From NCBI GenBank assembly GCA_021849805.1, contig JAJZSL010000010.1:1-64000 (forward strand): a DNA stretch of 64,000 nucleotides, written 5' to 3'. A model generated the notes under the pieces. The model saw only the letters and a program-made list of their open reading frames with translations, did not search any database and was not told the origin of the DNA. Source of the DNA: a bacterium (GTDB lineage: Bacteria; Verrucomicrobiota; Verrucomicrobiia; Chthoniobacterales; UBA6821). The number at the start of each line of letters is the position of its first letter. Position 1 is the stretch's first letter. Made by a program: the position numbers and the translations under genes. This document shows positions 9,121 through 18,116 of the stretch, piece by piece.

Positions 9121-9285
9121 TATAGTGTATTAAATTGGAAAAGGTACATCATCAGCTTGCTCTTTTTTCCTAGGACTGCGTTCTCAAATCTTACGTTATC
9201 ACTCGATAGCGCTTCGATTTTCGGCCTTGCCCTAAGAAAAAATTGCTGCGCTCCTAATGTGCCCTTTTCAATTTAATACACTATA
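9121..9285. mobile_element. MITE-like element, copy A1 (about 165 bp)
   Basis: Termini are inverted repeats: TATAGTGTATTAAATTG at 9121-9137, continuing as GAAAAGG, is mirrored by CCTTTTCAATTTAATACACTATA split over 9263-9285, with one base inserted in the left arm. The interior has the family core, GATAGCGCTTCGATTTTCGG then CCTTGCCC (about 9205-9232). No gene fits inside. It sits between the convergent stops of radC and the YycJ-like gene and could act as a two-way terminator. Confidence 0.75.
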
Positions 9286-9290
9286 AAATT

Positions 9291-10064
9291 TCAGAGGCAT
9301 ATTTTCTGGCTAATGGTATCTTGTTGAGCGCACCAATACTGAGTAGAAGTTGCTTTGCTTCTCACTTTCTGGAGTGCTTGGAAGACTAAATGTTCTTTGT
9401 TACAATCACTACTCAAGTGGCCCAAGACAACGTAACGCAACTCTTCATGTAATAATTGCTCCAGCAATGCAGCGGCATCTCCATTGGAGAGATGACCATG
9501 ACGTGAGGAAATCCTCTGTTTAACAGCCCAAGGACGCTTTCTATCTTGTTCTAGCAGCTCATTGTCATAGTTGGCTTCAAGAAGTAGAGCATCAAGGTGC
9601 CCAAGAGCATCAAGAACCAAGCGTGAAGCATGGCCGAGATCAGTAGCTAATCCAAACGAATATTTTTTTTCTCGAAAGATGAATCCAACAGGATCCACAG
9701 CATCATGAGGAATAGAAAAAGAGCGAATGGAAAGATCAGCTATTGTCAATGAAGATCCCGTTTCAAAAATTTTCCAAGTCACGGAACTTCCTATCTTCTC
9801 ACGGAGAAGAGTTGCTGTATGACGATTACAATAAAGTGGAGTAGCATAGTGTTTACACCATTGAGAGAGACCTTTGATGTGATCTCCATGCTCATGAGTA
9901 ATAAAGATAGCATCAATGTCAGAAGCATCGAGCGAACAGAGAGAAAGTCGCTGCAGAAGCTGTTTTCTACTTAAGCCTGCATCGACAAGAATTGTTGCTC
10001 CTTCCGAGCGCACCAGCGTTGCATTACCACTGCTTCCGCTAGCAAGAATAGTAACTTCAAACAT
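9291..10064 (-). CDS. MBL-fold metallohydrolase, YycJ/WalJ-like
   Basis: A metallo-beta-lactamase-fold hydrolase with the metal motif THEHGDH (His57, His59, Asp61, His62), an N-terminal ASGSSGNA glycine-rich strand, a second metal region DLGHAS and the C-terminal GHLSSDCN. The length is 257 residues, as in the YycJ family, whose members are thought to act on nucleic acid 5' ends or to be tied to cell-wall signalling; the substrate is not known here. It stands alone, with the tRNA-Arg gene divergently placed upstream. Confidence 0.85.
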   Translation of the reverse strand: MFEVTILASGSSGNATLVRSEGATILVDAGLSRKQLLQRLSLCSLDASDIDAIFITHEHGDHIKGLSQWCKHYATPLYCNRHTATLLREKIGSSVTWKIFETGSSLTIADLSIRSFSIPHDAVDPVGFIFREKKYSFGLATDLGHASRLVLDALGHLDALLLEANYDNELLEQDRKRPWAVKQRISSRHGHLSNGDAAALLEQLLHEELRYVVLGHLSSDCNKEHLVFQALQKVRSKATSTQYWCAQQDTISQKICL

Positions 10065-10207
10065 TTTAAGAGCATGGCGAAAGATTTTTCAAAAGTAAAT
10101 CACTGGAAGAGGAAGTTATCCTCTTTTTCTAATCAATTTTTTAGTAAGAAAAATATTTTTTAGCTGTAGCCTTCAGTCTCTTCACTCTAAGCTATAAAGC
10201 TCAATGG

Positions 10208-10280
10208 GCGTCCGTAGCTCAGGGGATAGAGCAGGGGATTTCTAATCCCTTGGTCGCAGGTTCAAATCCTGCCGGGCGCA
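10208..10280 (+). tRNA. tRNA-Arg (anticodon TCT)
   Basis: A 73-nt cloverleaf. The acceptor GCGTCCG pairs with CGGGCGC (one G-T wobble), the D stem is GCTC/GAGC, the anticodon stem GGGGA/TCCCT holds loop TTTCTAA with anticodon TCT, and the T arm is GCAGG-TTCAAAT-CCTGC. The discriminator is A and CCA is not encoded. A TATAAA at 10193-10198 is a likely -10 box. Confidence 0.97.
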
Positions 10281-10292
10281 TAATCATCATAT

Positions 10293-10451
10293 CGTATCTT
10301 CCCTTGAGAAGGGTATGTCATTCATTTGCTCTTTTTTCTTAGGGGGACGTTTGCAACTTTTGTGTTTTCCTTAGATAGTGCTTTGATCTTGGGTTGTTGG
10401 CCGAAGAAAAAATTCTTTACTCCTAGTCTCCCCTTTTCCATGGAATACATG
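10293..10451. repeat. Degenerate MITE-like element, copy A2
   Basis: The arrangement follows copy A1: a left arm with AGAAGGGTATGTCATTCATT where A1 has AAAAGGTACATCATCAGCTT, then TTGCTCTTTTTTCTTAGG, a core TAGATAGTGCTTTGATCTT, and a right arm CCCCTTTTCCATGGAATAC. The ends no longer pair well, so it is an old copy. It makes up most of the 338-base gap between tRNA-Arg and proB; I see nothing else there. Confidence 0.55.
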
Positions 10452-10618
10452 ATGCTACCTGAATTCAATAATGAGAGAATTTCAATAGGGAAGAGTATCA
10501 GAATGAAATCGATTTTTATTCCGCTGTTGAGAAGAGCCATGAAGGTCGCTAGAGTTCTCTACTGGAGAAAAATCACTCCATTTTCCTTCATCCATAATGT
10601 TTTTTCTCTTCCCTCTTC

Positions 10619-11428
10619 ATGTCTAGAAAATTTGACTCCTCTACTAATACTCACTACTTAGAAGCTCCTGTTGTGCTCAAGTTTGGTACAGGTATTCTAG
10701 CGCAAGCTGGTGGCTGTGCTTTGGACATGTTGCAGATAGAACGATTCGCTCAGGAAATCAGCTCTTTAATGAAAAAAGGAATTCCTTGTGTTCTTGTAAG
10801 TAGTGCAGCGATTACTGCTGGGATTCATATTTTAGGACTCAAGGAACGACCCAACGACGTGGCTGGAAAACAGGCTTGTGCAGCAGTTGGCCAACCAAGA
10901 CTGATGGCAGCTTATGCGACTGCTTTTCTAAAACACGAAATCACAACAGCTCAATTACTCCTAACCCATGAGGATATTTTTAATGCATCAAGGCGCTCTA
11001 ATGCTCAGAAGACCCTAGAGCGGTTACTTGCCTTCCCCAATCTTCTTCCCATTATAAATGAAAACGATACGGTAGCTACCGAAGAATTAAACTTAGGAGA
11101 TAATGATCAACTTGCAGCTGAGGTTGCGATTATGATGCAAGCCCGATTATTAATTTTACTCACAACTTCCAATGGACTAATGGCTACTGCTGGAGGTGTT
11201 CCAGCAGCTCGCATTTCTGAGGTTCTCAATGTAAAAGAAATATTATGTCATGTGACTTCTTCTAAAGGAGCGAATGCTCGTGGTGGTATGATCACAAAAA
11301 TAAAAGCCACTCAAACAGCTCTCCAAGCGGGGATTGAAGTCGTCATTGCTAGTGGATATGAGCCTAAAGAGATTGAAAAAGCTTTAGCAGGTGAAGATGT
11401 GGGCACACGTTTTCTTCTTCCACGCTAA
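10619..11428 (+). CDS. proB: Glutamate 5-kinase, short form without PUA domain
   Basis: Phosphorylates glutamate as the first step of proline synthesis. The amino-acid-kinase fold is clear: VVLKFGTGIL at the N terminus, VLVSSAAITAG, PIINENDTVA, NLGDNDQLAA and KGANARGGMITKI. It has 269 residues and ends after the kinase domain; the E. coli enzyme carries a C-terminal PUA domain that is absent here. The TAA overlaps the next ATG (TAATG at 11425-11429), coupling it to an unrelated membrane protein. proA is not in the window. Confidence 0.9.
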   Translation: MSRKFDSSTNTHYLEAPVVLKFGTGILAQAGGCALDMLQIERFAQEISSLMKKGIPCVLVSSAAITAGIHILGLKERPNDVAGKQACAAVGQPRLMAAYATAFLKHEITTAQLLLTHEDIFNASRRSNAQKTLERLLAFPNLLPIINENDTVATEELNLGDNDQLAAEVAIMMQARLLILLTTSNGLMATAGGVPAARISEVLNVKEILCHVTSSKGANARGGMITKIKATQTALQAGIEVVIASGYEPKEIEKALAGEDVGTRFLLPR

Positions 11429-12216
11429 TGGAGAAAATTTTTCGCTTCTTCAAGCATCTTCGGGTCCTTGCTACTATGACGTTGCGAGAGCTGATTGACG
11501 AAAAGATCTTTCTTCTTTTTTTTCCCCTTATCTTCCTTTTTTTAGGAATTGGATTTTTTCTAGCAATGATTTCCTTGCAAGAAAAAGAACTTTTATTTCG
11601 AGAAACAGTAAGCGGTCTCTTTTCTCTTTTTTTGAGTTTGTTAGCAATAGTGGTATCAGCAACTCAATGTCATGCTCGCTCTGAGAAAATTTTTCTTTTC
11701 TCACGAGGCATTGCCCGCTGGGAATATTTTTTGGGGAAGCTGATGGGAGTGATTCTCTTGCTGTTGGTAGCAAGTGGCCTCTTTGTAATAAACCTACTTT
11801 TTATTCAATTATACTGGCATGATTTCTCCCTAAAATTTCTTTTTCTCAGGTCACTCGCGGGATCTCTGCTGCAAGCTTCTCTTCTAGCTACAATGACCTT
11901 TTGCATTGCTACAACGGCTCGTTCTTCTCTCTTTACGATGGTAACGATGCTCTTTGTCTATTTCATTGGTCACGCCTCCTTACCACTCCAAGAACTCGCT
12001 GAGCAAGTTGGGCCTTTTCCCTCATGGATCGAGAAGGGAATAAAAATTTTATGGTTACCTATCCCTTCTTGGTCTCTCTTTCAGGCTCACGATGATGCAG
12101 TGGGAAGCATGATGCAAGAGCTCACTATGCTCAGTGAAATGCTTAAGCCATTTGGTTTTTATGTCGCTATCTACACAATATTAGGTTGCTGGATGTTTGA
12201 GCGAGAGGAGCGATGA
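11428..12216 (+). CDS. ABC-2-type transporter permease-like membrane protein
   Basis: A 262-residue integral membrane protein with about six hydrophobic segments (near 30-52, 62-80, 106-128, 142-165, 170-187 and 240-255). The layout, with a first helix after TLRELIDEKIFLLFF, matches ABC-2 permeases that work with a separate ATPase, but no ATPase gene adjoins. It starts inside the proB stop codon, and its own stop overlaps the next gene (ATGA), so the three genes form one unit. The substrate cannot be inferred. Confidence 0.6.
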   Translation: MEKIFRFFKHLRVLATMTLRELIDEKIFLLFFPLIFLFLGIGFFLAMISLQEKELLFRETVSGLFSLFLSLLAIVVSATQCHARSEKIFLFSRGIARWEYFLGKLMGVILLLLVASGLFVINLLFIQLYWHDFSLKFLFLRSLAGSLLQASLLATMTFCIATTARSSLFTMVTMLFVYFIGHASLPLQELAEQVGPFPSWIEKGIKILWLPIPSWSLFQAHDDAVGSMMQELTMLSEMLKPFGFYVAIYTILGCWMFEREER

Positions 12217-12800
12217 AAAGTCTTCTTCTCTTCATTTTTCTTTTTTTCCAGGGAGTATGGCTCTCCTTTTCCCAAGCATCAGTCAATCAGGAAGAATCAG
12301 CTAGAAGAAATGATCATGCTCTTTCAGCAGAAAAGATGCTCCTTCACATAGGAGAATCGACTGTTTTAACTCTTTTCTCAGATTTGCGTGCTCCTCTGGC
12401 AGCGTTCCTCTGGTTGGAGGTGGAGTCTTCTTGGGAGGAGCAGCAATGGGAGAAAATGAGTCGCCTTCTAGAACTCATTGTCAAACTGCAACCTCATAAT
12501 ATTACTTATTATACCATGGCTGCTTGGGAACTAGCTTGGAATGCTAGTAGTGCAGTTTCCTCCCAGGAGGAATCGCTTTTCTATATTCAGGTAGCTCAAA
12601 GAATCCTTGAACAAGGAATTTCAAAAAATCCAAGAAGCTCTTCGCTCTATGAATGTTTAGGAATACTTTTGCGTGATCGTCTTGGTGATCATCAAAGAGC
12701 TGCTATAGCTTTTAGTAGAGCAGCAGCACTGCCTGGTGCTCATCAGTATTTGAAACAGTTTCTTCTCGATGAAATCAATGCTTTGAGTAATCATCGTTAA
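12213..12800 (+). CDS. Exported TPR-like protein
   Basis: A signal peptide (hydrophobic residues 3-19, cut probably after FSQA) is followed by about 170 residues of helices. A TPR-like unit stands out near 140-175 (NPRSSSLYECLGILLRDRLG, then DHQRAAIAFSRAAAL). It shares an ATGA overlap with the permease gene, so the two products may work together at the cell envelope. No named family is recognised. Confidence 0.6.
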   Translation: MKSLLLFIFLFFQGVWLSFSQASVNQEESARRNDHALSAEKMLLHIGESTVLTLFSDLRAPLAAFLWLEVESSWEEQQWEKMSRLLELIVKLQPHNITYYTMAAWELAWNASSAVSSQEESLFYIQVAQRILEQGISKNPRSSSLYECLGILLRDRLGDHQRAAIAFSRAAALPGAHQYLKQFLLDEINALSNHR

Positions 12801-12917
12801 AAATTTTTTCGCTAGCCTCTATGGTTGCTTTCTCAAGAAGTAATGATTCTAGCTCCAAGGTACCAGCAGTACTCTCTATGGAGATTTTGAACGCAAGCAT
12901 ACGATCAATCATTTACC

Positions 12918-13886
12918 TTGCATCATCTACCACAGCGCATTCTTATTATTAAACCTAGCTCCATGGGAGATGTCATTCATACTCTTCCCATTGTAACTCG
13001 ATTGCACCAAGCATGGCCAGAAGCAGAGATTGCCTGGCTGATTCATCCTGCTCTTAAAGAGCTTCTAAAAGATTACGCTGCCGTGAGAAAAATAATCTTC
13101 TTTCCCCGTGAAGAATTTCGAGGCTTCCGAGGAGCGCTCAAAGCCTTCATTTGGATGAGAACGTTGCGTGAATGGAAGCCAGATCTTGCCATCGACTTAC
13201 AAGGCCTTTTGCGTAGTGCTCTTATGGCACGTTTTTCGGGAGCCTCTTTTACTCTTGGTTTGAGTGATGCACGAGAGGGAGCCGCTCTTTTTTACTCTTC
13301 TTATGCTCTTGTCGATCCCAAAGCTCATGCTCTCAAGCGCTATAGCCAAGTACTTGAGAAACTGGCTATCTCCTCTGAAGGACTTTCATTTCAACTACCT
13401 GAGGGAAGAATTCCTGCCGATTTTTCTCTGAGCAGTCCCTTTGTTGTGATCCATCCCTATGCACGTGGTAAGGGGAAAAGCCTTACTCGAGAACAGGTGC
13501 TTGCTTTTGCAGAAGGTGTGAAGCCTTCACCTGTGGTTCTTCTAGGAAAAGGTCCCTCTATGAAGCCTCTTGTAGAGAATATCTTCGATTGGAGTGGAAA
13601 AACAAATCTTCTAGAGCTTATTGGATTATTGCGGCATGCTTCCTTTGTAGTAAGTTCTGATAGTGGTCCAATGCATCTTGCTGCAGCACTGCAACCACGA
13701 CGCTTAGTTGCTATTCATCGCTGGAGTGATCCCCGGCGTGTTGGACCTTATGGGCAAGATACTCTTGTCTGGAAAAATGGAGAGCTCAAACCTCAGCGTG
13801 ACTGGGGAGAGGAAGCGGGTCGTTTTGGGAGAGCTCCTACACTCGAAGAAATGAAAGCGCTTGGTAGAATGATTGCTCAGCAATAA
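12918..13886 (+). CDS. Glycosyltransferase family 9 (heptosyltransferase-like)
   Basis: Probably adds a heptose or related sugar to lipopolysaccharide core at the cytoplasmic face. GT9 hallmarks: RILIIKPSSMGDVIHTLP at the N terminus, AIDLQGLLRSAL, and the C-terminal donor site SSDSGPMHLAAAL. The length is 322 residues from TTG 12918; no ATG or GTG lies close enough to keep the first strand. It supports a Gram-negative envelope. The acceptor sugar cannot be told from sequence. Confidence 0.85.
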   Translation: MHHLPQRILIIKPSSMGDVIHTLPIVTRLHQAWPEAEIAWLIHPALKELLKDYAAVRKIIFFPREEFRGFRGALKAFIWMRTLREWKPDLAIDLQGLLRSALMARFSGASFTLGLSDAREGAALFYSSYALVDPKAHALKRYSQVLEKLAISSEGLSFQLPEGRIPADFSLSSPFVVIHPYARGKGKSLTREQVLAFAEGVKPSPVVLLGKGPSMKPLVENIFDWSGKTNLLELIGLLRHASFVVSSDSGPMHLAAALQPRRLVAIHRWSDPRRVGPYGQDTLVWKNGELKPQRDWGEEAGRFGRAPTLEEMKALGRMIAQQ

Positions 13887-13893
13887 ATATCTT

Positions 13894-15030
13894 ATGAAAT
13901 TTTCTCAGCAGCAACTTCATGATCTTGAAGATCCATCAGCTTCTTTGCTTCGTTTTAAAGAGCTCTTGGATCCTTGTGATGATCTTCTTCTAGAAAAGAG
14001 AGCCCGTACTTCTGCGGCCATCACGCGGCGTTTTTTTGGGAGGACAATGCAACTCTTTGCACCACTTTATCTCTCCAATGAGTGTATTAATTCATGCGCT
14101 TATTGTGGTTTTTCAAGGGACAATCCTATTTTACGAGTAACCTTAGATATGGAGCAAGTCGCTGCTGAAGCTTCCTATCTCGCATCGCAAGGATTTCGTT
14201 CTGTGCTACTGGTAGCTGGAGAACATCCTAAATTTATTTCTAACGGATACCTCATTGATAGCGTTAAGCGCCTCAAGCCACTTTTTCACTCCATTATGCT
14301 TGAAGTCGCTCCTATGGAGGAAACTGCTTATGAGCAGTTTGTTCAAGCTGGAGTAGAGGGAATCATTGTTTATCAAGAAACGTATAACCCTGATGTTTAT
14401 CAGGAGGTTCATACAGCTGGCCCTAAAAAAAATTTTCACTGGCGTCTCGATTCTCTACAACGAGCTTATCAAGCTGGATGTCGACGTTTGGGGGCAGGTG
14501 TTCTTTTTGGTCTTGCTGACTGGCGTACTGAAGCATTAGCTCTCGGAGCACATCTTTTCTTTCTCCAACGTTATTGTTGGCAAGCTCAGCTCTCGGTGAG
14601 TCTGCCGCGCTTGCGTCCTGCTGCAGGTGGATTTTTGCCACGTTTTTCTTTGAGTGATCGTGATTTTGCTCAGCTTCTTTTTGCTCTTAGGATCACCTTT
14701 CCTAGGATTCAGCTCGTTTTAAGCACCCGTGAGAATGCCACTTTTCGTGATGCTATTGCTCCTCTAGGAGTAACAATGATGAGTGCAGGAAGTCACACTG
14801 AACCGGGTGGTTATACGGGACAGGGAGCAGAAAATCTCCACCATACGCTTGGAGGAAAAAAAATTGAAGTTTCTTGCTATGAGAGATGTGCTACAAAGCA
14901 GTTTGAAATTTCCGATGAGCGCCCACCTTGGTTAGTAGCTAGAAATTTGAAATCCTTAGGGTTTGAAGTGATTTGGAAAGATTGGGATCATGAAATTTTA
15001 GGAACAAGTGTCGCAGAAAATAAAAAATGA
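13894..15030 (+). CDS. thiH: 2-iminoacetate synthase
   Basis: A radical-SAM enzyme that cleaves tyrosine to dehydroglycine for the thiazole ring of thiamine. The cluster motif is Cys64-x3-Cys68-x2-Cys71 (CINSCAYCGF); RPAAGG and the LSTREN and SAGSHTEPGGY segments are family-typical. It has 378 residues with ATG 13894; a start in the end of the preceding gene is less likely. thiS follows with an ATGA overlap, but thiG, thiF and thiE are not in the window. Confidence 0.92.
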   Translation: MKFSQQQLHDLEDPSASLLRFKELLDPCDDLLLEKRARTSAAITRRFFGRTMQLFAPLYLSNECINSCAYCGFSRDNPILRVTLDMEQVAAEASYLASQGFRSVLLVAGEHPKFISNGYLIDSVKRLKPLFHSIMLEVAPMEETAYEQFVQAGVEGIIVYQETYNPDVYQEVHTAGPKKNFHWRLDSLQRAYQAGCRRLGAGVLFGLADWRTEALALGAHLFFLQRYCWQAQLSVSLPRLRPAAGGFLPRFSLSDRDFAQLLFALRITFPRIQLVLSTRENATFRDAIAPLGVTMMSAGSHTEPGGYTGQGAENLHHTLGGKKIEVSCYERCATKQFEISDERPPWLVARNLKSLGFEVIWKDWDHEILGTSVAENKK

Positions 15031-15233
15031 AATTGACGAAAATTTTTCTTAATGGTCAAGAACGAGAGATAGAAGCAGAATCCTTGCTAGAGTTACTTCA
15101 TGAGTTAGAACTTCCTCTCTCCCACGTTCTAGTTGAGCTCAATGGAGTAGCTCTTTTTCGCAGTGAGCTCGAAAAAGCAGATCTCAAGGCAGGGGATCGT
15201 GTTGAAATTCTTAAAGTCGTTGCAGGGGGGTAG
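15027..15233 (+). CDS. thiS: Sulfur carrier protein ThiS
   Basis: A ubiquitin-fold sulfur carrier of 68 residues ending in the required Gly-Gly (VVAGG), which is adenylated and thiocarboxylated before giving sulfur to the thiazole. FLNGQERE at the start and ELNGVALFRSE in the middle are typical. The ATG lies within the thiH stop (ATGA). A GGAGAACGATTCTCTCC hairpin at about 15276-15292 lies between this stop and the convergent membrane-protein gene and may terminate both. Confidence 0.92.
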   Translation: MKLTKIFLNGQEREIEAESLLELLHELELPLSHVLVELNGVALFRSELEKADLKAGDRVEILKVVAGG

Positions 15234-15294
15234 AAGAAAACTTGAAGAATGCTTCTAACTTACCGAACACTAGGAGGAGAACGATTCTCTCCCC

Positions 15295-15738
15295 TTATAT
15301 TCCTGAAGAGGAGAGCACTTGCGCCAGAGCTCCTAGGGTCACTCCGTAGAGCATATGAGCAAGAAGCTGTGCAAATCCAGTCATTGGACCGCGTGTGTGA
15401 TAATAATTAATAGGATGATGTTCCATAATAGCAATGGAAACTAACAACATGATGAAAACTCCATGCAAGGACCCCATCAGTAATCCACTGAGAGCATTTA
15501 AGGGGATGTGAGAGAGTGAGAGAATGAAATAATAGATAAAAGCAAATAAAATTCCTGAGAGAAGATGAAGAATCAACCCAGGAAAAAAAGCGTGATGAAC
15601 CTTTCGGGTGACTAGAGCTCCAAGAGCTCTAATGACATCAACACGACCAAACCCTAACCATTTTGGCAAAAGTAGTGCGCTAGTCATAACAACAGTTCCA
15701 AGTAGGCCGCTAAGAAGAAGGGAGAGGAAGGTTTTCAT
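15295..15738 (-). CDS. Small integral membrane protein of unknown function
   Basis: 147 residues with about four hydrophobic segments (near 3-24, 53-74, 80-104 and 120-142). A His-rich stretch EHHPINYYHTRGP lies before the last segment. The general layout resembles small DUF1440/DUF6789-type membrane proteins, but I cannot assign a family. It lies downstream of feoB on the same strand, separated by a dispersed repeat, so co-transcription is doubtful. Confidence 0.6.
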   Translation of the reverse strand: MKTFLSLLLSGLLGTVVMTSALLLPKWLGFGRVDVIRALGALVTRKVHHAFFPGLILHLLSGILFAFIYYFILSLSHIPLNALSGLLMGSLHGVFIMLLVSIAIMEHHPINYYHTRGPMTGFAQLLAHMLYGVTLGALAQVLSSSGI

Positions 15739-15834
15739 TTGATTTGTTTAACTTGCTTAAACTAGGGGATCCTTGCTGTTGATCCAAGATGTTTTTTAGT
15801 AATAACAGAGAGATATGAGAGCTTTTTCAATGCA

Positions 15835-15963
15835 GTTGTAGTCGATGTAGTTCCAGAAATAAGGAGCTCAAGACCCCACAGTCTCTTAGTCTATTCTCTT
15901 ACTTGAGGACTCGAGCACCGAGGTGACGCGCCGCAATGTGGGGCTACAACGCTAGTGCAAATG
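15835..15963 (+). repeat. Dispersed repeat family B, copy B1
   Basis: Shares with copy B2 (46389-46505, opposite orientation) an ordered set of blocks: GTTGTAGTCGATGTAG, CCAGAAATAAGGA, TATTCTCTTACTTGAGG with ACTCGAGCA, then CCGCAATG and GCTAGTGCAAATG. ACTTGAGGACTCGAGCA is identical in both. The ends can partly pair (TTGTAG near the left end with CTACAA near the right). It fills the space between feoB and the membrane-protein gene. Confidence 0.65.
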
Positions 15964-15965
15964 CT

Positions 15966-18113
15966 CTAGTGAAACCCCAATAACATTCCTCCTTGATATA
16001 CGAGTAATGATGCTAGATAAGCAGCTCCACTCATGTAACAAAATTGAAAGAGCGGCCAGCGAAGGCTATTTGTCTCACGACGAACAACAGCTAGGGTGCT
16101 CATGCACTGCATCGAGAGAACAAAGAAAATGAGAATTGAGAGACAGGTGAGGGGAGTATATACAGGCGCCCCTGTCGATCGGGTTTCCTTCAGAAGAGTT
16201 GTGCTCAGCGAAGAGGGGTTCTCTTCGTCATGTTGAACATGATAAATAATGGCCAATGTACTAATGAAGACCTCACGAGCTGCTTGAGCTGCAATAAGAC
16301 CAATTCCAATTTTCCAATCGAAACCCAGAGGGGCAATAATCGGTTCAATAAGATGCCCAAGATATCCTGCATAGCTATGCTCCAGCTGATCTGCTTTTTG
16401 AGAAGTTACTGTGACTTCTTCATAGAAATGGCTCTTGGAGCTTTCTCTGGAGCTTGAAGAGGAACTTTTAGGAAAGCTCACCAAAAACCAAAGCAGAATT
16501 GAAATGCCCAAAATGACTGTACCAGCTCGTTTTAAAAATAAAGAAGCACGTTGAATCATTTGTAAGAGAATATGACTCATCGATGGCATTCGATAGGGAG
16601 GAAGTTCCATAAGAAAAATGGAATGTTCTCCCGGAAACATGGTCGTTTTAAACAACCAAGCAAAGGCAAGTGCTGCTAAGGTTCCAAGAAGATAGAGTCC
16701 CATCATGATGGTTCCTTTGAACCAAATGGAAATACTATTTCCTGGAAAGAGCGCTGTAATCATTAATGTGTAGACAGGAAGTCGTGCTGAGCAACTCATC
16801 AATGGTGCAACAAGAATGGTGACCAAACGGTCGTTCGAATTTTCAATAGTTCGCGTTGCCATGATGCCAGGAATGGCACAAGCATAGGAACTCAAGAGAG
16901 GAATAAAGGATTTTCCATGAAGACCTACTTTATTCATGACTCGGTCCATGAGAAAGGCGGCACGGGCCATGTAACCAGTCTCTTCGAGAAGTCCTATAAA
17001 AAAGAAAAGAATCAAAATTTGTGGTAAAAAAGTAACCACACCACCAATTCCAGCAAGAATGCCATCAACAAAAAGATCACGCAAATCACCTGATGGCATG
17101 AGTTCCTTAATAAAATCACTTGATAATTCAAAGAGAGTCTCAATCCATGACATCGGGTAGGAGGCAATTACAAAAATAGAGAGAAACATCAATCCCATAA
17201 TTCCTAAGAATGCTAACCATCCCCAGCAAGGATGCGTTAAAATCTCATCTAAATAATGAGTGGTTGAATAGCTGGTCATCTTGCCTTCTCCTTGAACTGC
17301 TTGACAGAGTGTTGTAATCCTCTCATATCTTCTCGCAACAAGAACCTCCCTCCATGAAGGCAGGTCTCGGTCAAGCATCATGCGCTGTGCTAAAGCAATA
17401 TTAAGCGCTTTCCCTGCGTTCATTTCCTCAGCAAGAAGCATCATGTCCTCAGCAGGTGCTGCTAAGAGCAAGAGTGACTTCATGCGTAAGAGTGGATCAG
17501 GCTCTAGGGAGTGTTCTTCATGGTGAGGCCAAATAGCAGCAATACCATCGATAGCACGAAGAAGAGTTGCTGGAAGTTGAGGAGACCAAGAACTACGCTC
17601 GATTTCAGCACGACTGAGGGCTAGCTTTAAAGGGAGGAGAGTTTCTTTTCTGGTAGCTTGAGAGGGGATGACGGGAACTCCTAACTCTTGAGAAAGTTTT
17701 TCAACATTTACCCTTCTCCCCTGTGCTTGAGCAAGGTCGACCATATTTAAGGCAACAATGGTGGGAAGACCTAGTTCCAGGACTTGTGTAATGAAGTAGA
17801 GATTACGCTCGAGATGAGACGCATCAATAACACAGAGAATTCTTTCTGGTCTTGGAGTGTCGTTGCGCAGTCCAAGTAAAACATCCCGAGTAACCCTCTC
17901 ATCAGGAGCATGAGCACTGAGACTATAGCTGCCTGGCAAATCTAAAAGCTCAATTTTCTCCCCATGTTGTCCAATGAAAAACCCTGCTTTTTTCTCTACG
18001 GTAACTCCGGGATAGTTTCCAACTTTTTGTCTTAATCCAGTCAGCGCATTAAAAAGGGTTGTTTTACCGCTATTAGGGTTGCCGACAACGGCATAGTATT
18101 TAGAACGATTCAT
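15966..18113 (-). CDS. feoB: Ferrous iron transport protein B
   Basis: The inner-membrane Fe(II) transporter with a G-protein domain. The N-terminal GTPase shows GNPNSGKTT (residues 11-19), a DLPGSYSL switch II and NMVD; the membrane part has two Gate-type halves, with conserved SSYACAIPG and SCSARLPVY cysteine segments. The length is 715 residues, as usual. The gene starts 3 bases after the second feoA. A Ser-rich loop (about 550-565) interrupts the second half and may be lineage-specific. Confidence 0.96.
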   Translation of the reverse strand: MNRSKYYAVVGNPNSGKTTLFNALTGLRQKVGNYPGVTVEKKAGFFIGQHGEKIELLDLPGSYSLSAHAPDERVTRDVLLGLRNDTPRPERILCVIDASHLERNLYFITQVLELGLPTIVALNMVDLAQAQGRRVNVEKLSQELGVPVIPSQATRKETLLPLKLALSRAEIERSSWSPQLPATLLRAIDGIAAIWPHHEEHSLEPDPLLRMKSLLLLAAPAEDMMLLAEEMNAGKALNIALAQRMMLDRDLPSWREVLVARRYERITTLCQAVQGEGKMTSYSTTHYLDEILTHPCWGWLAFLGIMGLMFLSIFVIASYPMSWIETLFELSSDFIKELMPSGDLRDLFVDGILAGIGGVVTFLPQILILFFFIGLLEETGYMARAAFLMDRVMNKVGLHGKSFIPLLSSYACAIPGIMATRTIENSNDRLVTILVAPLMSCSARLPVYTLMITALFPGNSISIWFKGTIMMGLYLLGTLAALAFAWLFKTTMFPGEHSIFLMELPPYRMPSMSHILLQMIQRASLFLKRAGTVILGISILLWFLVSFPKSSSSSSRESSKSHFYEEVTVTSQKADQLEHSYAGYLGHLIEPIIAPLGFDWKIGIGLIAAQAAREVFISTLAIIYHVQHDEENPSSLSTTLLKETRSTGAPVYTPLTCLSILIFFVLSMQCMSTLAVVRRETNSLRWPLFQFCYMSGAAYLASLLVYQGGMLLGFH

Positions 18114-18116
18114 TCT

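Noticed and set aside
12801-12917. Possible further element between the TPR gene and the GT9 gene
   Set aside because: No inverted ends and no block of either family could be found.
13800-13893. Possible TPP riboswitch before thiH
   Set aside because: The region is coding sequence of the GT9 gene, and no CTGAGA/ACCTGATCTGGATAAT-type elements are present.
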